From: Deltaproteobacteria bacterium
Lineage (GTDB): Bacteria; Desulfobacterota; Binatia; UBA9968
NCBI GenBank assembly: GCA_016874755.1
Contig: VGTH01000003.1
Span: 124,001-188,000, forward strand
DNA: 64,000 nucleotides
Reading direction: 5' to 3'
Made by a program: the position numbers and the translations under genes. Numbering within the stretch: the first letter of the stretch is position 1; every line of letters starts with the position of its first letter. Shown here one piece after another: positions 44,872 to 53,893 of this stretch. A model generated the notes under the pieces. It was given only the letters and a program-made list of their open reading frames with translations. It ran no database searches and was not told the origin of the DNA.

Positions 44872-44917
44872 TGCATCCTCCAATATCTAACTTTGCTAGA
44901 GCTTGCTAAACGACGTG

Positions 44918-47380
44918 CTATTGCGATCCGACAGAGAAACCCAAGACGGATGTGTCGTCGCCGGGCTTCTTGCCAATCGGGAAACCCAACTCGACGCGGA
45001 GAGGACCGAAGGGGGACATCCAGCGACCGCCAAAGCCCACGGAGCGGCGAAAATCACCAATGCTAAATCCTTTGTCAAAGGAGTTACCCATGTCGAAGAA
45101 AGCCACACCGCGCAGACCGTACTGTTCCATCACCGGGAACAGCACCTCGGCGCTCAGCACGGCTGACTTGTTGCCACCGATAACGTCGCCTTTTTTGACT
45201 GTGTCATCCGCGGCGAGACAGCCGGTTGCCGGTCTTTCATAGGAGGGTTTGTTTAAGTCCGCCGGGACGCAAGAATCCTTGGCCCTGGGTCCAATGCTGC
45301 GGTCGGTGAAACCTCGCACTGAATTGATACCCCCAACAAAGTAACGCTCAAATAGGGGCAAATCATCGCCGCCCCCATTGGCCCGAGTAATACCCAACCC
45401 GTAGCCTAAGCTGCCACCTAAGGACAGAACATAGTTGCCGCCCCAATCAGGGTTTTTCATAAGCGGATAGTACCAACGGCCGCTCAGGTCCGCCTTGAGG
45501 AATCGATTGTCTCCCCCCAAGCCAGCAAACTTGGTGGAAAATGCCGACTTGAGACCCTGTGTCGGCTTGAAGAAGTGATCGCGGCTATCGTAGCTAATCT
45601 CGGGTGTCATGCTGCTGGTAAGCGACTTGCCTGCTTCGTCGCGAATCGCCTGCGACGCGCCGGCTTTCACACCGCTGATATTCTCTCTGGTAAAGTCATA
45701 GGTAATGCCACCGCGCGCATAATCCCAAAGGCTCGGCGTGTGTGCGACCGCCAATTCATCGGAGCCAACCGCCGTCTTTTGCTTAGGGTCGCGAATGAAC
45801 GGAATATATAAATCCCTAAACGGATAGCTCGTACTCACGCCAAAGCCCAACTTATGCTCATCGAAGTCATTAAACTCCCGTTTGGTGTTGAAGGCGTCGA
45901 AACCTAGAGACATTCTCGAATTGTTGAAGTAGGGTTCGTTGAAGCGCAGCACATAATCTTGCCGCTTCGAACCCAAACTAAAGTTGCCGGTGACCCCTTG
46001 CCCGCGACCGAACAAGTTTTTCTCGGAAATATTGGCGTTAAAGACAAACCCATCGCCACTGCTATAACCGCCACCGACCGTAAACGTGCCGGTGGGGGCT
46101 TCTTTCACGTCGACCAACAGATCGACCGTGTCCGGTTGGTCGGTCTTCTTGGTTGTCAGCTGCACGTCTTCAAAATAGCCGGTGCGCTGTAGCGCGTTTT
46201 TGCTTTGGGTGACTTTGGTGCCTGAATAAAGCTCCTGCTCGGAGGCCTGCAACTCGCGGCGCACGACGTTGTCGCGCGTCTTGTTGTTGCCGGCGACCAA
46301 AACCCGGTTGAAGTAAACCGGCGACCCTTTGGTGATTGCTAAAGTAACGTCCACGTTGCGATCGCGCGGATTTACTTTGGTGATCGGATCGACCTGCACA
46401 AAGGCGTAGCCGCGGTTAGAATAAAGCTCCGATAAAGACGCGACGTCTGCGCGCAAGCGGCTACCGCGAAAGATCTGGCCTGAGGTGATTTTGACTTGCT
46501 TGAGCAGGACCTTGCCGTCTTGAATCAAATCGCCGCCGATCTCCACTTTGCCGACCCGATACTGTTGGCCTTCTTCGACCCGGATCACAACCTCCAAGCC
46601 GTCGCGCCCGCGCAGGATCACCGGTTCATCGATCTTGTGGTCGATGTAACCGTTATCGAAGTAATGATTTTGCAAAATCGCAATATCGTTGGTGAGCATA
46701 TCGCGATCGAGCACGCCGCGGTTCGTGATGAATGAAAACAACCATTCTTCTTTGGTTGCGATCAGCGACTTGAGATCGCTGTCGGAGAAAGCCTTATTGC
46801 CCTCGAAAGAGACCCGTTTGATCAGTAGCCGCGAGCCTTCATTAACATCTAGCACCACCGAGGCCTGGTTGTTGGACTCCACCGACACCGCGTAATCAAT
46901 AATCGCGTTGACGTAGCCTTGCTCGCCGTAGAGCTTGCGAACTTTCTCAACGCCTTCGGCTACCTTGGCACGATCGAGCACGGTGCGCGCGCTGACGCCC
47001 AATGCGGTTTCAATTTTCTCGCGAGTCACTTGGGAATGACCTTGGATGCGCACCTCGCGAATATAGGGCTTCTCTTTCACCTGGTAGGTCAGCACATTGT
47101 CGGGCGATATCTCTGCGCGCACATCGTCAAAGAAACCCATGCGGAAGATCGCCTTGACGTCCTGCTCGACCAGCGTCGGCTCGTGCGCGTCACCCGGACG
47201 GGATTTGACGTGTAGCCGTATGCCGTCTTCTTCGACTCTGATGTTGCCAGCGATCTTGACGTCTTTGAGCTTGCCGCGTGATTGGGCAAAGATCAGCGCA
47301 GCCGATCCCTGGACAAGAATGAGCGCAGCGATTAAGAGTAACCGGACGCGCTTTGACCGAGAGCTTAATGGTGGTTTCAT
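44918..47380 (-). CDS. bamA: outer membrane protein assembly factor BamA
   Basis: An 820-residue Omp85 protein. A signal peptide (about 1-33, ending SAALIFAQS) is followed by five POTRA-like repeats to about residue 400 and a 16-strand barrel. FVGGINSVRGFTDRSIGPR contains the conserved RGF motif of the L6 loop. The C-terminus ends LGFSVGSQ rather than the usual final aromatic. It folds and inserts outer membrane proteins. ATG start; a 97-base spacer with a possible promoter precedes it. Confidence 0.95.
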   Translation of the reverse strand: MKPPLSSRSKRVRLLLIAALILVQGSAALIFAQSRGKLKDVKIAGNIRVEEDGIRLHVKSRPGDAHEPTLVEQDVKAIFRMGFFDDVRAEISPDNVLTYQVKEKPYIREVRIQGHSQVTREKIETALGVSARTVLDRAKVAEGVEKVRKLYGEQGYVNAIIDYAVSVESNNQASVVLDVNEGSRLLIKRVSFEGNKAFSDSDLKSLIATKEEWLFSFITNRGVLDRDMLTNDIAILQNHYFDNGYIDHKIDEPVILRGRDGLEVVIRVEEGQQYRVGKVEIGGDLIQDGKVLLKQVKITSGQIFRGSRLRADVASLSELYSNRGYAFVQVDPITKVNPRDRNVDVTLAITKGSPVYFNRVLVAGNNKTRDNVVRRELQASEQELYSGTKVTQSKNALQRTGYFEDVQLTTKKTDQPDTVDLLVDVKEAPTGTFTVGGGYSSGDGFVFNANISEKNLFGRGQGVTGNFSLGSKRQDYVLRFNEPYFNNSRMSLGFDAFNTKREFNDFDEHKLGFGVSTSYPFRDLYIPFIRDPKQKTAVGSDELAVAHTPSLWDYARGGITYDFTRENISGVKAGASQAIRDEAGKSLTSSMTPEISYDSRDHFFKPTQGLKSAFSTKFAGLGGDNRFLKADLSGRWYYPLMKNPDWGGNYVLSLGGSLGYGLGITRANGGGDDLPLFERYFVGGINSVRGFTDRSIGPRAKDSCVPADLNKPSYERPATGCLAADDTVKKGDVIGGNKSAVLSAEVLFPVMEQYGLRGVAFFDMGNSFDKGFSIGDFRRSVGFGGRWMSPFGPLRVELGFPIGKKPGDDTSVLGFSVGSQ

Positions 47381-47425
47381 TGAGGCTCTGTGACAGTGAC
47401 GCTTAGAAGATCGAAAATTTCTGTT

Positions 47426-47454
47426 TTTGTAACAAATTCGAACACTTTTGTAAA
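47426..47454 (-). promoter_or_regulatory. candidate sigma-70 promoter for bamA-skp-lpxD
   Basis: On the minus strand, TTTACA (47454-47449) and TACAAA (47431-47426) are separated by 17 bases, upstream of bamA. The spacer between lolD and bamA is AT-rich against its surroundings. The -10 box is poor, so this is only a candidate. Confidence 0.35.
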
Positions 47455-47477
47455 GCAGAATGGACTCAATTTGGTGC

Positions 47478-48155
47478 TTAAATGGGGCTCAGGCGGCCAT
47501 CGCACAACTGTTCCTGGCGGCCGATTTTATAGGCGAATTCGCGATTGTGCGTGGCAATGACGAGTGACACACCATTTTTCTCGTTCAAATGAAACAACAG
47601 ATCCTGCACCTCTTCGCCAATCCGCAGATCCAACGAGCCAGTCGGCTCATCCGCCAGAATCAGTTTGGGCTGCAACACCACGGCCCGCGCCACCGCCACC
47701 CGCTGCTGCTCGCCGCCCGACAACTTGCCAGGTCGATGGCTCATCCGGTTCTTCAAACCGACCAACTCCAATAGTTTTTCCGCTTCCTCGCGCGCTCGTT
47801 CTGGCCCCATGCCCTCGATCAAAGCCGGGAACATGACGTTTTCCAATGCCGAGAAATCCGGCAGCAGATAATGGAACTGAAAAACAAAGCCGATTTCCCG
47901 ATTGCGGAACTTTGCCAGCGTATTTTCGTCTTCCAGCGGCACCTTATTGCCGTTAAAGAGTATCTCGCCCTTGGTCGGTTTATCGAGGGTGCCAAGAATG
48001 TGCAGCAGCGTGCTTTTGCCAACACCGGATTCACCGACGATCGCCAGCCGCTCGCCCGCTGCCAATTCGAGGTCGAGCCCCTGCAAAATATGAATCTCTG
48101 CGCCGCCTTCGTTGAACGACTTGTGCAGATCGCGCACCGAAAGCAGGCTACTCAT
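47478..48155 (-). CDS. lolD: lipoprotein-releasing system ATP-binding protein LolD
   Basis: A 225-residue ABC ATPase. [20 protein letters not shown] is Walker [16 protein letters not shown] the signature and [12 protein letters not shown] Walker B. It powers release of outer membrane lipoproteins from the inner membrane. ATG 48155 overlaps the lolCE stop by 8 bases; a longer upstream extension in this frame is not supported. It works with the membrane subunit just upstream. Confidence 0.94.
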   Translation of the reverse strand: MSSLLSVRDLHKSFNEGGAEIHILQGLDLELAAGERLAIVGESGVGKSTLLHILGTLDKPTKGEILFNGNKVPLEDENTLAKFRNREIGFVFQFHYLLPDFSALENVMFPALIEGMGPERAREEAEKLLELVGLKNRMSHRPGKLSGGEQQRVAVARAVVLQPKLILADEPTGSLDLRIGEEVQDLLFHLNEKNGVSLVIATHNREFAYKIGRQEQLCDGRLSPI

Positions 48156-49395
48156 AGCGGAGAATTTCGACCGGATCGAGTTTGGCCGCCTGGCGCGACG
48201 GATAGATGCTCGCCAACAGGCACACTCCCAGAGAAGCGAGCGTGACGATCGCAAGGTTGCTGCCGTACATGCGCACCGGCACGGTCGAAATCAGGAACAC
48301 GTCCTTGGGTAACTGAAATTCATACTGGGCGATGAGCAAACAAACCAGAATACCGAGAATGAGGCCGAGAAACGTTCCCACCGCACCGATCACACAGCCC
48401 TTCAAAAGGAAAATCTTGCGAATGCTGGCCCGCGTCGCCCCCATGGAAAGCAGAATCGCAACGTCCTTGCGCTTTTCCATTACGACCATGACCAAGGTCG
48501 AAATAATGTTAAAGGCGCCGATCAAGACCATCAGCAACAGGACGAGAAAGTAAACGGTCTTTTCTAGCTCCAGAGCAGTAAACAAGTTCGGCCACAACCG
48601 GCCCCAATCCTCGGCGAGATAGGGAAAGCCCAACCGTTTTTGCAAATCGTCGGCGACCGCTTTAGCGCGATTGACGTTATTGACGCGGACTTCGATATTG
48701 GTCACCGCACCGTCGAGATCGAAAAACTTCTGCGCCTCAGCCAAGCCCATAAACACCATCGTGGAATCGATCTCGCTCATGCCGGTTTTCATCATGCTAA
48801 TCACGACAAAACGGCGCACTTTGGGAATCACGCCGATCGCGGTCGGACTGCCTAAAGGCGAAACCACTTGAACCGGATCGCCGACACCGACACCAAGCTG
48901 ATTGGCCAATCGTTGACCGATAATGATGCCCGGCAGCAGCACGCGTCGGTCTGCCACTTGCAATGGGTATTGATGGCTCAGCCCGGCCAGCGTCCCTTGC
49001 TGCAAGTAGCGCTGCAAATCGATCACCTGGTTGACCCGCACCGGATCGACACCGCGCACCACCACTCCCGAAACCCGCGACCCGGAGGTCAACATGACTT
49101 GCCCGTAAATGGTCGGCGAGGCCGCGACCACGCCAGGCTGTTTGGCAATTTCCGCCAACAGTTTTTCCTGCTCGCGCAACGGCTCGCCGGCTTTCACTAA
49201 AGCGATGTGCGCGTTGATGCCAAGCAGGCGGTCGCGCAGGGTTTCTTCGAAGCCGGTCATCACTGCCATGACGACGTTAAGCGTCATGACGGCGAGCATC
49301 ACACCCAGAATCGAAATGACGGTAATGAGCGAGATGAACGTTTCCCGGCGCCGCGCGCGCAGGTAACGCATGCCTATGAAGAGCTCGTAATTCAC
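48148..49395 (-). CDS. lipoprotein-releasing system transmembrane protein LolC/LolE
   Basis: A 415-residue membrane protein with one N-terminal helix (about 25-45), a large periplasmic MacB-like domain, and three helices near the C-terminus. MRYLRARRRETFISLITVIS is the family N-terminus; the coupling helix region is VMEKRKDVAILLSMGATRAS. Only one LolC/E gene is present, so the transporter is probably LolD2 with a homodimer. GTG start. Confidence 0.92.
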   Translation of the reverse strand: MNYELFIGMRYLRARRRETFISLITVISILGVMLAVMTLNVVMAVMTGFEETLRDRLLGINAHIALVKAGEPLREQEKLLAEIAKQPGVVAASPTIYGQVMLTSGSRVSGVVVRGVDPVRVNQVIDLQRYLQQGTLAGLSHQYPLQVADRRVLLPGIIIGQRLANQLGVGVGDPVQVVSPLGSPTAIGVIPKVRRFVVISMMKTGMSEIDSTMVFMGLAEAQKFFDLDGAVTNIEVRVNNVNRAKAVADDLQKRLGFPYLAEDWGRLWPNLFTALELEKTVYFLVLLLMVLIGAFNIISTLVMVVMEKRKDVAILLSMGATRASIRKIFLLKGCVIGAVGTFLGLILGILVCLLIAQYEFQLPKDVFLISTVPVRMYGSNLAIVTLASLGVCLLASIYPSRQAAKLDPVEILRYE

Positions 49396-49406
49396 GCAAA
49401 TGCATT

Positions 49407-49495
49407 TTCACCACGAAGGACACGCAGCACACGAAGTTGGGAATTTGAATATTCCCTCATCATACGTTCGTGATCTTTGTGTCCTTCGTGGTGAA
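49407..49495. repeat. palindromic repeat, CACGAAG family, copy 1
   Basis: Arms of 17 bases, TTCACCACGAAGGACAC at 49407-49423 and its exact reverse complement at 49479-49495, flank a 55-base loop. A second, imperfect copy lies at 59093-59186. Placed in the 119-base spacer between lysS and the LolC/E gene. The RNA could fold into a strong hairpin in either direction. Confidence 0.85.
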
Positions 49496-49514
49496 TCATT
49501 CTTGACGTTTAAGG

Positions 49515-51017
49515 CTATCGCTGCGGCCGCAGCAACGGAAACAGTATCACATCGCGAATCGACGGCGAGTCGGTAAAAAACATCACCAACCGATCGATGC
49601 CAATGCCCTCGCCGGCCGCCGGCGGCATGCCGTATTCGAGGGCTCGGACATAGTCGTCGTCGATCGGGTTGGCCTCATCGTCGCCTTTGGCGCGCGCCTC
49701 CATCTGTTCGAGAAACCGCTCGTGCTGATCGGCGGGATCGTTCAACTCGGAAAAAGCGTTGGCCAGCTCGCGGCCGCCGATGTAGAGCTCGAAACGATCG
49801 ACCAGCGTTGGATCCGTATCGTTCTTGCGCGCCAGCGGCGAAACTTCCAAGGGATATCCGGTCATGAAAGTTGGCTGAATCAGCTTGGCTTCGGCCATTT
49901 CCTCGAAAACAGCCACCAACAGCTTGCCGTAGGGCACATCGAGATCGATCTTTAAATTTTTGCTTATCGCAAAGCGCTTGAGGCTATCGAGGTCGGCGAG
50001 ATCGGCCGGGCTCGCGCCGCCGTATTCCATGACGGCCTGACGAATGGTCAGTCGCCGCCAAGGCCGCGTCAGATTGATCGTCGCGCCGCCATAGGAAACT
50101 TCGGGCGATCCAACAACTTCCTGCGCCAACGTTACGAATAACTCTTCGGTCAGCTCGATCAAATCCTCAAAAGTGGCGTAGGCCTGGTAGAATTCAACCA
50201 TGGTAAATTCCGGATTGTGCCGCACCGAGATGCCCTCGTTGCGAAAATTTCGGTTGAGCTCAAAGACTCGCTCGAAGCCGCCGACCAGGAGCCGCTTCAA
50301 GAACAACTCAGGCGCCACCCGCATGTAGAGCTCCATGTCGAGCGCATTGTGATGGGTAATAAACGGCCGCGCCGCGGCGCCACCCGGGATGGCTTGCATC
50401 ATCGGTGTTTCGACTTCGAGAAAGTCACGCTCTTCGAAAAATCGCCGCAGTCGGCGCACAATCTTCGAGCGTTTTTCGAAGGCATCGCGCACTTCGGGAT
50501 TGACCATCAGGTCGACGTAGCGTTGGCGGTAGCGTGCTTCGACGTCGGCCAAGCCATGCCACTTCTCCGGCAGTGGCCGCAGGCATTTGGTGAGCAAACG
50601 TAGAGAGGCGGCTTCCAGCGTCAGTTCACGCGTGCGCGTGCGAAACAAATGACCGGTCAACCCGACGATATCGCCGACGTCCAAGGTGCGAAACAAATTG
50701 TAGCCCGCTTCGCCGAGTTGATTCTGCTGCACATAAATCTGCAACCGGCCGCGCCGATCCTGTATGTGAAAAAACGATGCCTTGCCCATGCGCCGGATCG
50801 CCATGATGCGCCCGGCAATGCGCAGATCGCGCGGCGCTTCGGCTAGTGCTGCGTCATCGCGCTCGGCATATTTCAAATGGATCTCAGAAATTGTCTGCGA
50901 CGGCTTGAAATCGTTGGGATAAACCGGCCCGCCTGCTTCCTTGAGCTTGGCCAACTTTTGCCGCCGCACTTCGACCTGTTCGCTATCTTCGCTGGGCTTA
51001 TTTTCGCTGTCGGACAT
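49515..51017 (-). CDS. lysS: lysine--tRNA ligase, class II
   Basis: A 500-residue class II synthetase. The N-terminal OB-fold (about 65-170) includes RIAGRIMAIRRMGKASFFHI. FLEVETPMMQAIPGGAAARP is motif 1, FRNEGISVRHNPEFTMVEFY motif 2, and GEGIGIDRLVMFFTD motif 3. It charges tRNA-Lys. ATG 51017 gives the usual start; a TTG upstream is unlikely. lysS before lolCE is a conserved deltaproteobacterial order. Confidence 0.96.
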   Translation of the reverse strand: MSDSENKPSEDSEQVEVRRQKLAKLKEAGGPVYPNDFKPSQTISEIHLKYAERDDAALAEAPRDLRIAGRIMAIRRMGKASFFHIQDRRGRLQIYVQQNQLGEAGYNLFRTLDVGDIVGLTGHLFRTRTRELTLEAASLRLLTKCLRPLPEKWHGLADVEARYRQRYVDLMVNPEVRDAFEKRSKIVRRLRRFFEERDFLEVETPMMQAIPGGAAARPFITHHNALDMELYMRVAPELFLKRLLVGGFERVFELNRNFRNEGISVRHNPEFTMVEFYQAYATFEDLIELTEELFVTLAQEVVGSPEVSYGGATINLTRPWRRLTIRQAVMEYGGASPADLADLDSLKRFAISKNLKIDLDVPYGKLLVAVFEEMAEAKLIQPTFMTGYPLEVSPLARKNDTDPTLVDRFELYIGGRELANAFSELNDPADQHERFLEQMEARAKGDDEANPIDDDYVRALEYGMPPAAGEGIGIDRLVMFFTDSPSIRDVILFPLLRPQR

Positions 51018-51106
51018 AAGATTAGAGAGACCTGTCAATTGTTCACGATCAGGGAAGGTTCCGGTCCCGACCTAAAACCTTTGGACGTTCAACCTGAACG
51101 GTTTGT

Positions 51107-51970
51107 TTAAAGACCGAGATTTTTGTGGATGGCCACAACCGAATGGGATTTGTTGAGTGAATAGAGATGGATTCCCGGGACGCCGAACTTGATGAGCCCT
51201 TCGCACTGCTTGGTCGCGTAATCGATACCGACCTGCACCGCCGCGTCATCGTCATTCTCCACTTTGGCGATCAGCTTTTCCAAGGCCGCGGGAATCGCCG
51301 AACCGCACAGGCTGGTAAAACGGCGCACCTGGGGTGCCGAGAGCACTGGCAATATGCCCGGGATGATCGGCACCTTGACTCCAAGTTTACGCAGATCGTC
51401 TACGAAGCGGTAGAAAAAATCGTTGTCGAAAAACAACTGCGTGATAATCGCCGAGGCACCGGCGTCGCACTTGGCCTTGAGAAAGTTGAGATCCGATTCG
51501 CGGCTGACAGCCCGCGGATGCACTTCCGGGAAACCCGCCACCGCGACACAGAGGCCGCCCATCGATAACGCCTCGCGCACCAGCTCAGCAGCGTAGTGAA
51601 ACCCGTCCGGGTGCGGCTGCCAATCCGTCGTCCCCGCCGGCGGATCGCCGCCCAATGCCAAAACGTTTTCGATACCCTTTTCTTTGAGGCTTCGTAGCAC
51701 GCCGCGGGCATCGTCCTTCGACTGGCCGACGACGGTCAAATGACACATGACATCCATTTGACACTGCCCGTGAATGCGGTCGACTAGGTAGACGGTTTTT
51801 TCGCGCGTGCTTCCGCCAGCTCCGTACGTTACAGAACAGAAGGACGGATTGAGCCTCTTTATAACACCGATTTCGCTAAAGAGGTTTTCTTCGCCTTTGT
51901 CTGTCTTTGGAGGAAAGAATTCAACCGAGAGGGTTAGCCCAGGTTGGGCGTAGAGGTCGGCTAATTTCAC
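51107..51970 (-). CDS. metF: methylenetetrahydrofolate reductase
   Basis: A 287-residue FAD-dependent TIM barrel. LTLSVEFFPPKTDKGEENL holds the catalytic Glu. FCSVTYGAGGSTREKT, LGGDPPAG and SAIITQLFFDNDFFYRFVDD are MetF motifs. It reduces 5,10-methylene-THF to 5-methyl-THF for methionine and SAM, the donor for the many methyltransferases here. GTG follows AAGGA. It precedes lysS by 89 bases. Confidence 0.95.
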   Translation of the reverse strand: MKLADLYAQPGLTLSVEFFPPKTDKGEENLFSEIGVIKRLNPSFCSVTYGAGGSTREKTVYLVDRIHGQCQMDVMCHLTVVGQSKDDARGVLRSLKEKGIENVLALGGDPPAGTTDWQPHPDGFHYAAELVREALSMGGLCVAVAGFPEVHPRAVSRESDLNFLKAKCDAGASAIITQLFFDNDFFYRFVDDLRKLGVKVPIIPGILPVLSAPQVRRFTSLCGSAIPAALEKLIAKVENDDDAAVQVGIDYATKQCEGLIKFGVPGIHLYSLNKSHSVVAIHKNLGL

Positions 51971-52037
51971 TCAAGCAATCCTTAACGACAACCCGGCGTA
52001 CCACAACTAATAGCACAGGGTTATCCATATAACAATA

Positions 52038-52067
52038 AATATAGCGGCGCTCGACAACAAATGCCAA
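52038..52067 (-). promoter_or_regulatory. candidate sigma-70 promoter for metF
   Basis: On the minus strand TTGGCA (52067-52062) and TATATT (52043-52038) are 18 bases apart, just after the globin stop. Each has one mismatch to consensus. The predicted leader of metF is about 60 bases. The same spacing and -10 recur upstream of the Rrf2 gene. Confidence 0.55.
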
Positions 52068-52502
52068 CTAGGAGCGGTGGCTCTGGGCGCTGTTACGCGC
52101 CGCAATGGGGTCACAACCGGAACCGCTCTGTGCGGTAATCAGGCTCCTGAGCCGGTCCGTATGGCTAAGCCAGGCTTGGACGATCGGTGTCGGCACCTGA
52201 AACTCTTCCAGGGTCTCTTTCAAGATTTGCCGGCGGCGCGCGAAGTGGCCGCCCATGATGGGATGTTTCGCGTGGGCTCGGTCGAGCGGTCTGCCTTGAT
52301 ACTCGATCTCCGCGCCCAAAAATTGCGCCGCATGCTGATACTCCATTTCTTTGATCCTCTGGCGATCAGCCTTTGCAAAAAAGAAACCGATCATGCGGTC
52401 GGCAAATACACGGTCGATAAAGACGTCAACAATCTGGCGCAGCTTGGCTTCACCGCCGAGCTGACAGAATAGGCTCTCTTGTGGCGCGGGTGATTCTTCC
52501 AT
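52068..52502 (-). CDS. group 1 truncated hemoglobin
   Basis: A 144-residue globin of the 2-on-2 type. LFCQLGGEAKLRQIVDVFID is the A/B-helix signature with the glycine motif, FFAKADRQRIKEMEYQHAAQ leads to the E-helix, and AHAKHPIMGGHFARRR holds the likely proximal His. Function is oxygen or NO chemistry. A 25-residue C-terminal tail is low-complexity. ATG start, 9 bases after the DUF59 gene. Confidence 0.88.
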   Translation of the reverse strand: MEESPAPQESLFCQLGGEAKLRQIVDVFIDRVFADRMIGFFFAKADRQRIKEMEYQHAAQFLGAEIEYQGRPLDRAHAKHPIMGGHFARRRQILKETLEEFQVPTPIVQAWLSHTDRLRSLITAQSGSGCDPIAARNSAQSHRS

Positions 52503-52511
52503 GATCTTGAA

Positions 52512-52865
52512 TTACATCATGCCGAGCTGCAGCCGCGCCGCCTCGGACATCTTACTCTGATCCCAGGGCGGCTCCCAAACCAGATCGATCTTCACCTCGG
52601 TCACGCCGGGAATGGCTTTGACTTTGCCCTCGATCTCCGCCGGCATCGATTGCACGGCTGGACAATGGGGCGAAGTCAGCGTCATGCGAATATCGACAAC
52701 ACCCGTCTCGTTGACGTGCACTTCGTAGATCAAACCCAGCTCATAGATGTTTACCGGAATTTCCGGATCGAAACAGGTGCGCAGCGCGTCATAGACCTGC
52801 GCTTCAATGACGGTTTCGTTAAGGCTTTCCATTTTCGTCGCTGCCTTTTTACCCCAGCCAAACAT
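52512..52865 (-). CDS. MIP18/DUF59 family iron-sulfur assembly protein
   Basis: A 117-residue DUF59 protein. VYDALRTCFDPEIPVNIYEL and LTSPHCPAVQSMP are the two conserved blocks, the latter with the reactive Cys. VWEPPWDQSKMSEAARLQLG ends it. The family helps insert Fe-S clusters into targets. It is a tandem paralogue of the SufT-like gene just upstream, whose C-terminal half matches it closely. ATG start. Confidence 0.92.
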   Translation of the reverse strand: MFGWGKKAATKMESLNETVIEAQVYDALRTCFDPEIPVNIYELGLIYEVHVNETGVVDIRMTLTSPHCPAVQSMPAEIEGKVKAIPGVTEVKIDLVWEPPWDQSKMSEAARLQLGMM

Positions 52866-52871
52866 GAACGA

Positions 52872-53420
52872 TCACTCGATACCCAGTTGCGACTTCGCCG
52901 CGCCGGACATTCGACTCTGGCTCCAGGGCGGCTCCCAGACTAGCTCGACATTGGCCTGTTCAATCGCGGGAATCGACAATAACTTACGGCGAATATCGTC
53001 GCGCAGAAATTGCCCCATACCGCAGCCTTGGGCTGTTAAAGTAAACCGCACCGTCGCGTTGTAGCGCCCGGCCGAAGCCAGCGCCACCGCGCAATCGTAA
53101 ATGAGCCCGAGGTCGACGATGTTCACGGGAATTTCCGGGTCGAAGCAGGTTTTCAGCTTTTCCCAAACGCGCCGCTCTGCTTCTTCGAGCGAGCGCACGA
53201 CGCTTTCCTCGCCCTGCGTTTCCGGCGTAAAACCCAAAGCATCGGCGTCACGACCGTCGATACGCGCCATGTGACCATGGTCGGTCATCACTGTGTAGGC
53301 GCCGCCAAGAGTCTGCGTAACCCAAACCGAGCTGCCGCCGCGCAGCGTCAACGGCTCGCCGCTTGGCACCATAACGGCGTCGCAATCACGGCTCAAAACT
53401 ATCGCTTTGTCACTGGTCAT
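52872..53420 (-). CDS. sufT: SufT-like Fe-S assembly factor
   Basis: A 182-residue protein: an N-terminal domain of about 80 residues (SDKAIVLSRDCDAVMVPSG) then a DUF59 domain with KTCFDPEIPVNIVDLGLIYD and LTAQGCGMGQFL. This two-part layout is that of SufT, needed for Fe-S maturation under demand. The start ATG 53420 follows AAAGGAGG; an upstream extension is unsupported. It lies between sufU and a DUF59 paralogue. Confidence 0.9.
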   Translation of the reverse strand: MTSDKAIVLSRDCDAVMVPSGEPLTLRGGSSVWVTQTLGGAYTVMTDHGHMARIDGRDADALGFTPETQGEESVVRSLEEAERRVWEKLKTCFDPEIPVNIVDLGLIYDCAVALASAGRYNATVRFTLTAQGCGMGQFLRDDIRRKLLSIPAIEQANVELVWEPPWSQSRMSGAAKSQLGIE

Positions 53421-53440
53421 CGATTTCGCAGCCTCCTTTC

Positions 53441-53893
53441 TTAGGACTCGGTGGACGCAACTTCGCTTCTGCCCTTCAATGCGGAATGCACCGTGTGCCA
53501 GGCCAAACTGGCGCACTTCACCCGCGCCGGGAACTTGCAGACACCCGAAAGAATCGCCAGCTTGCCCACATTGGCAGATGCGTCGTCATCCCCTTCCCCA
53601 GTGAGCATCCTGTGCACGTTCTCAAAGAGAATTTCAGCCTGCGCCTCGGTCTTGCCTTTGAGCTCCGCGGTCATCAACGACGCCGACGCTTTTGAAATGG
53701 CGCAACCCGAGCCCTGGAAACTGATGTCTTTGATGACGCCGTTTTCAAGATCGACGTAAACCGTGACGTGATCGCCGCATAAGGGATTGTAGCCTTCCGC
53801 TTTATGATCGGCATGCTCGATCACGCGAAAATTGCGCGGGCTTTTATTGTGGTCAAGAATGACTTCTTGATACAGGTCGTCCAAATCTGACAT
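53441..53893 (-). CDS. sufU: SufU-like Fe-S scaffold/zinc sulfurtransferase
   Basis: A 150-residue SufU/IscU-fold protein. NPLCGDHVTVYVDL, GSGCAISKASASLM and VKCASLAWHTV give the three Cys and the conserved Asp (CGD). The insertion between the second and third Cys and no IscU LPPVK motif favour SufU, which takes persulfide from SufS. Its start shares one base with the sufS stop (TAATG). Confidence 0.93.
   Translation of the reverse strand: MSDLDDLYQEVILDHNKSPRNFRVIEHADHKAEGYNPLCGDHVTVYVDLENGVIKDISFQGSGCAISKASASLMTAELKGKTEAQAEILFENVHRMLTGEGDDDASANVGKLAILSGVCKFPARVKCASLAWHTVHSALKGRSEVASTES

Noticed and set aside
49407-49495. Insertion sequence ends
   Set aside because: The 17-base inverted arms enclose only 55 bases, with no transposase and no target duplication seen.
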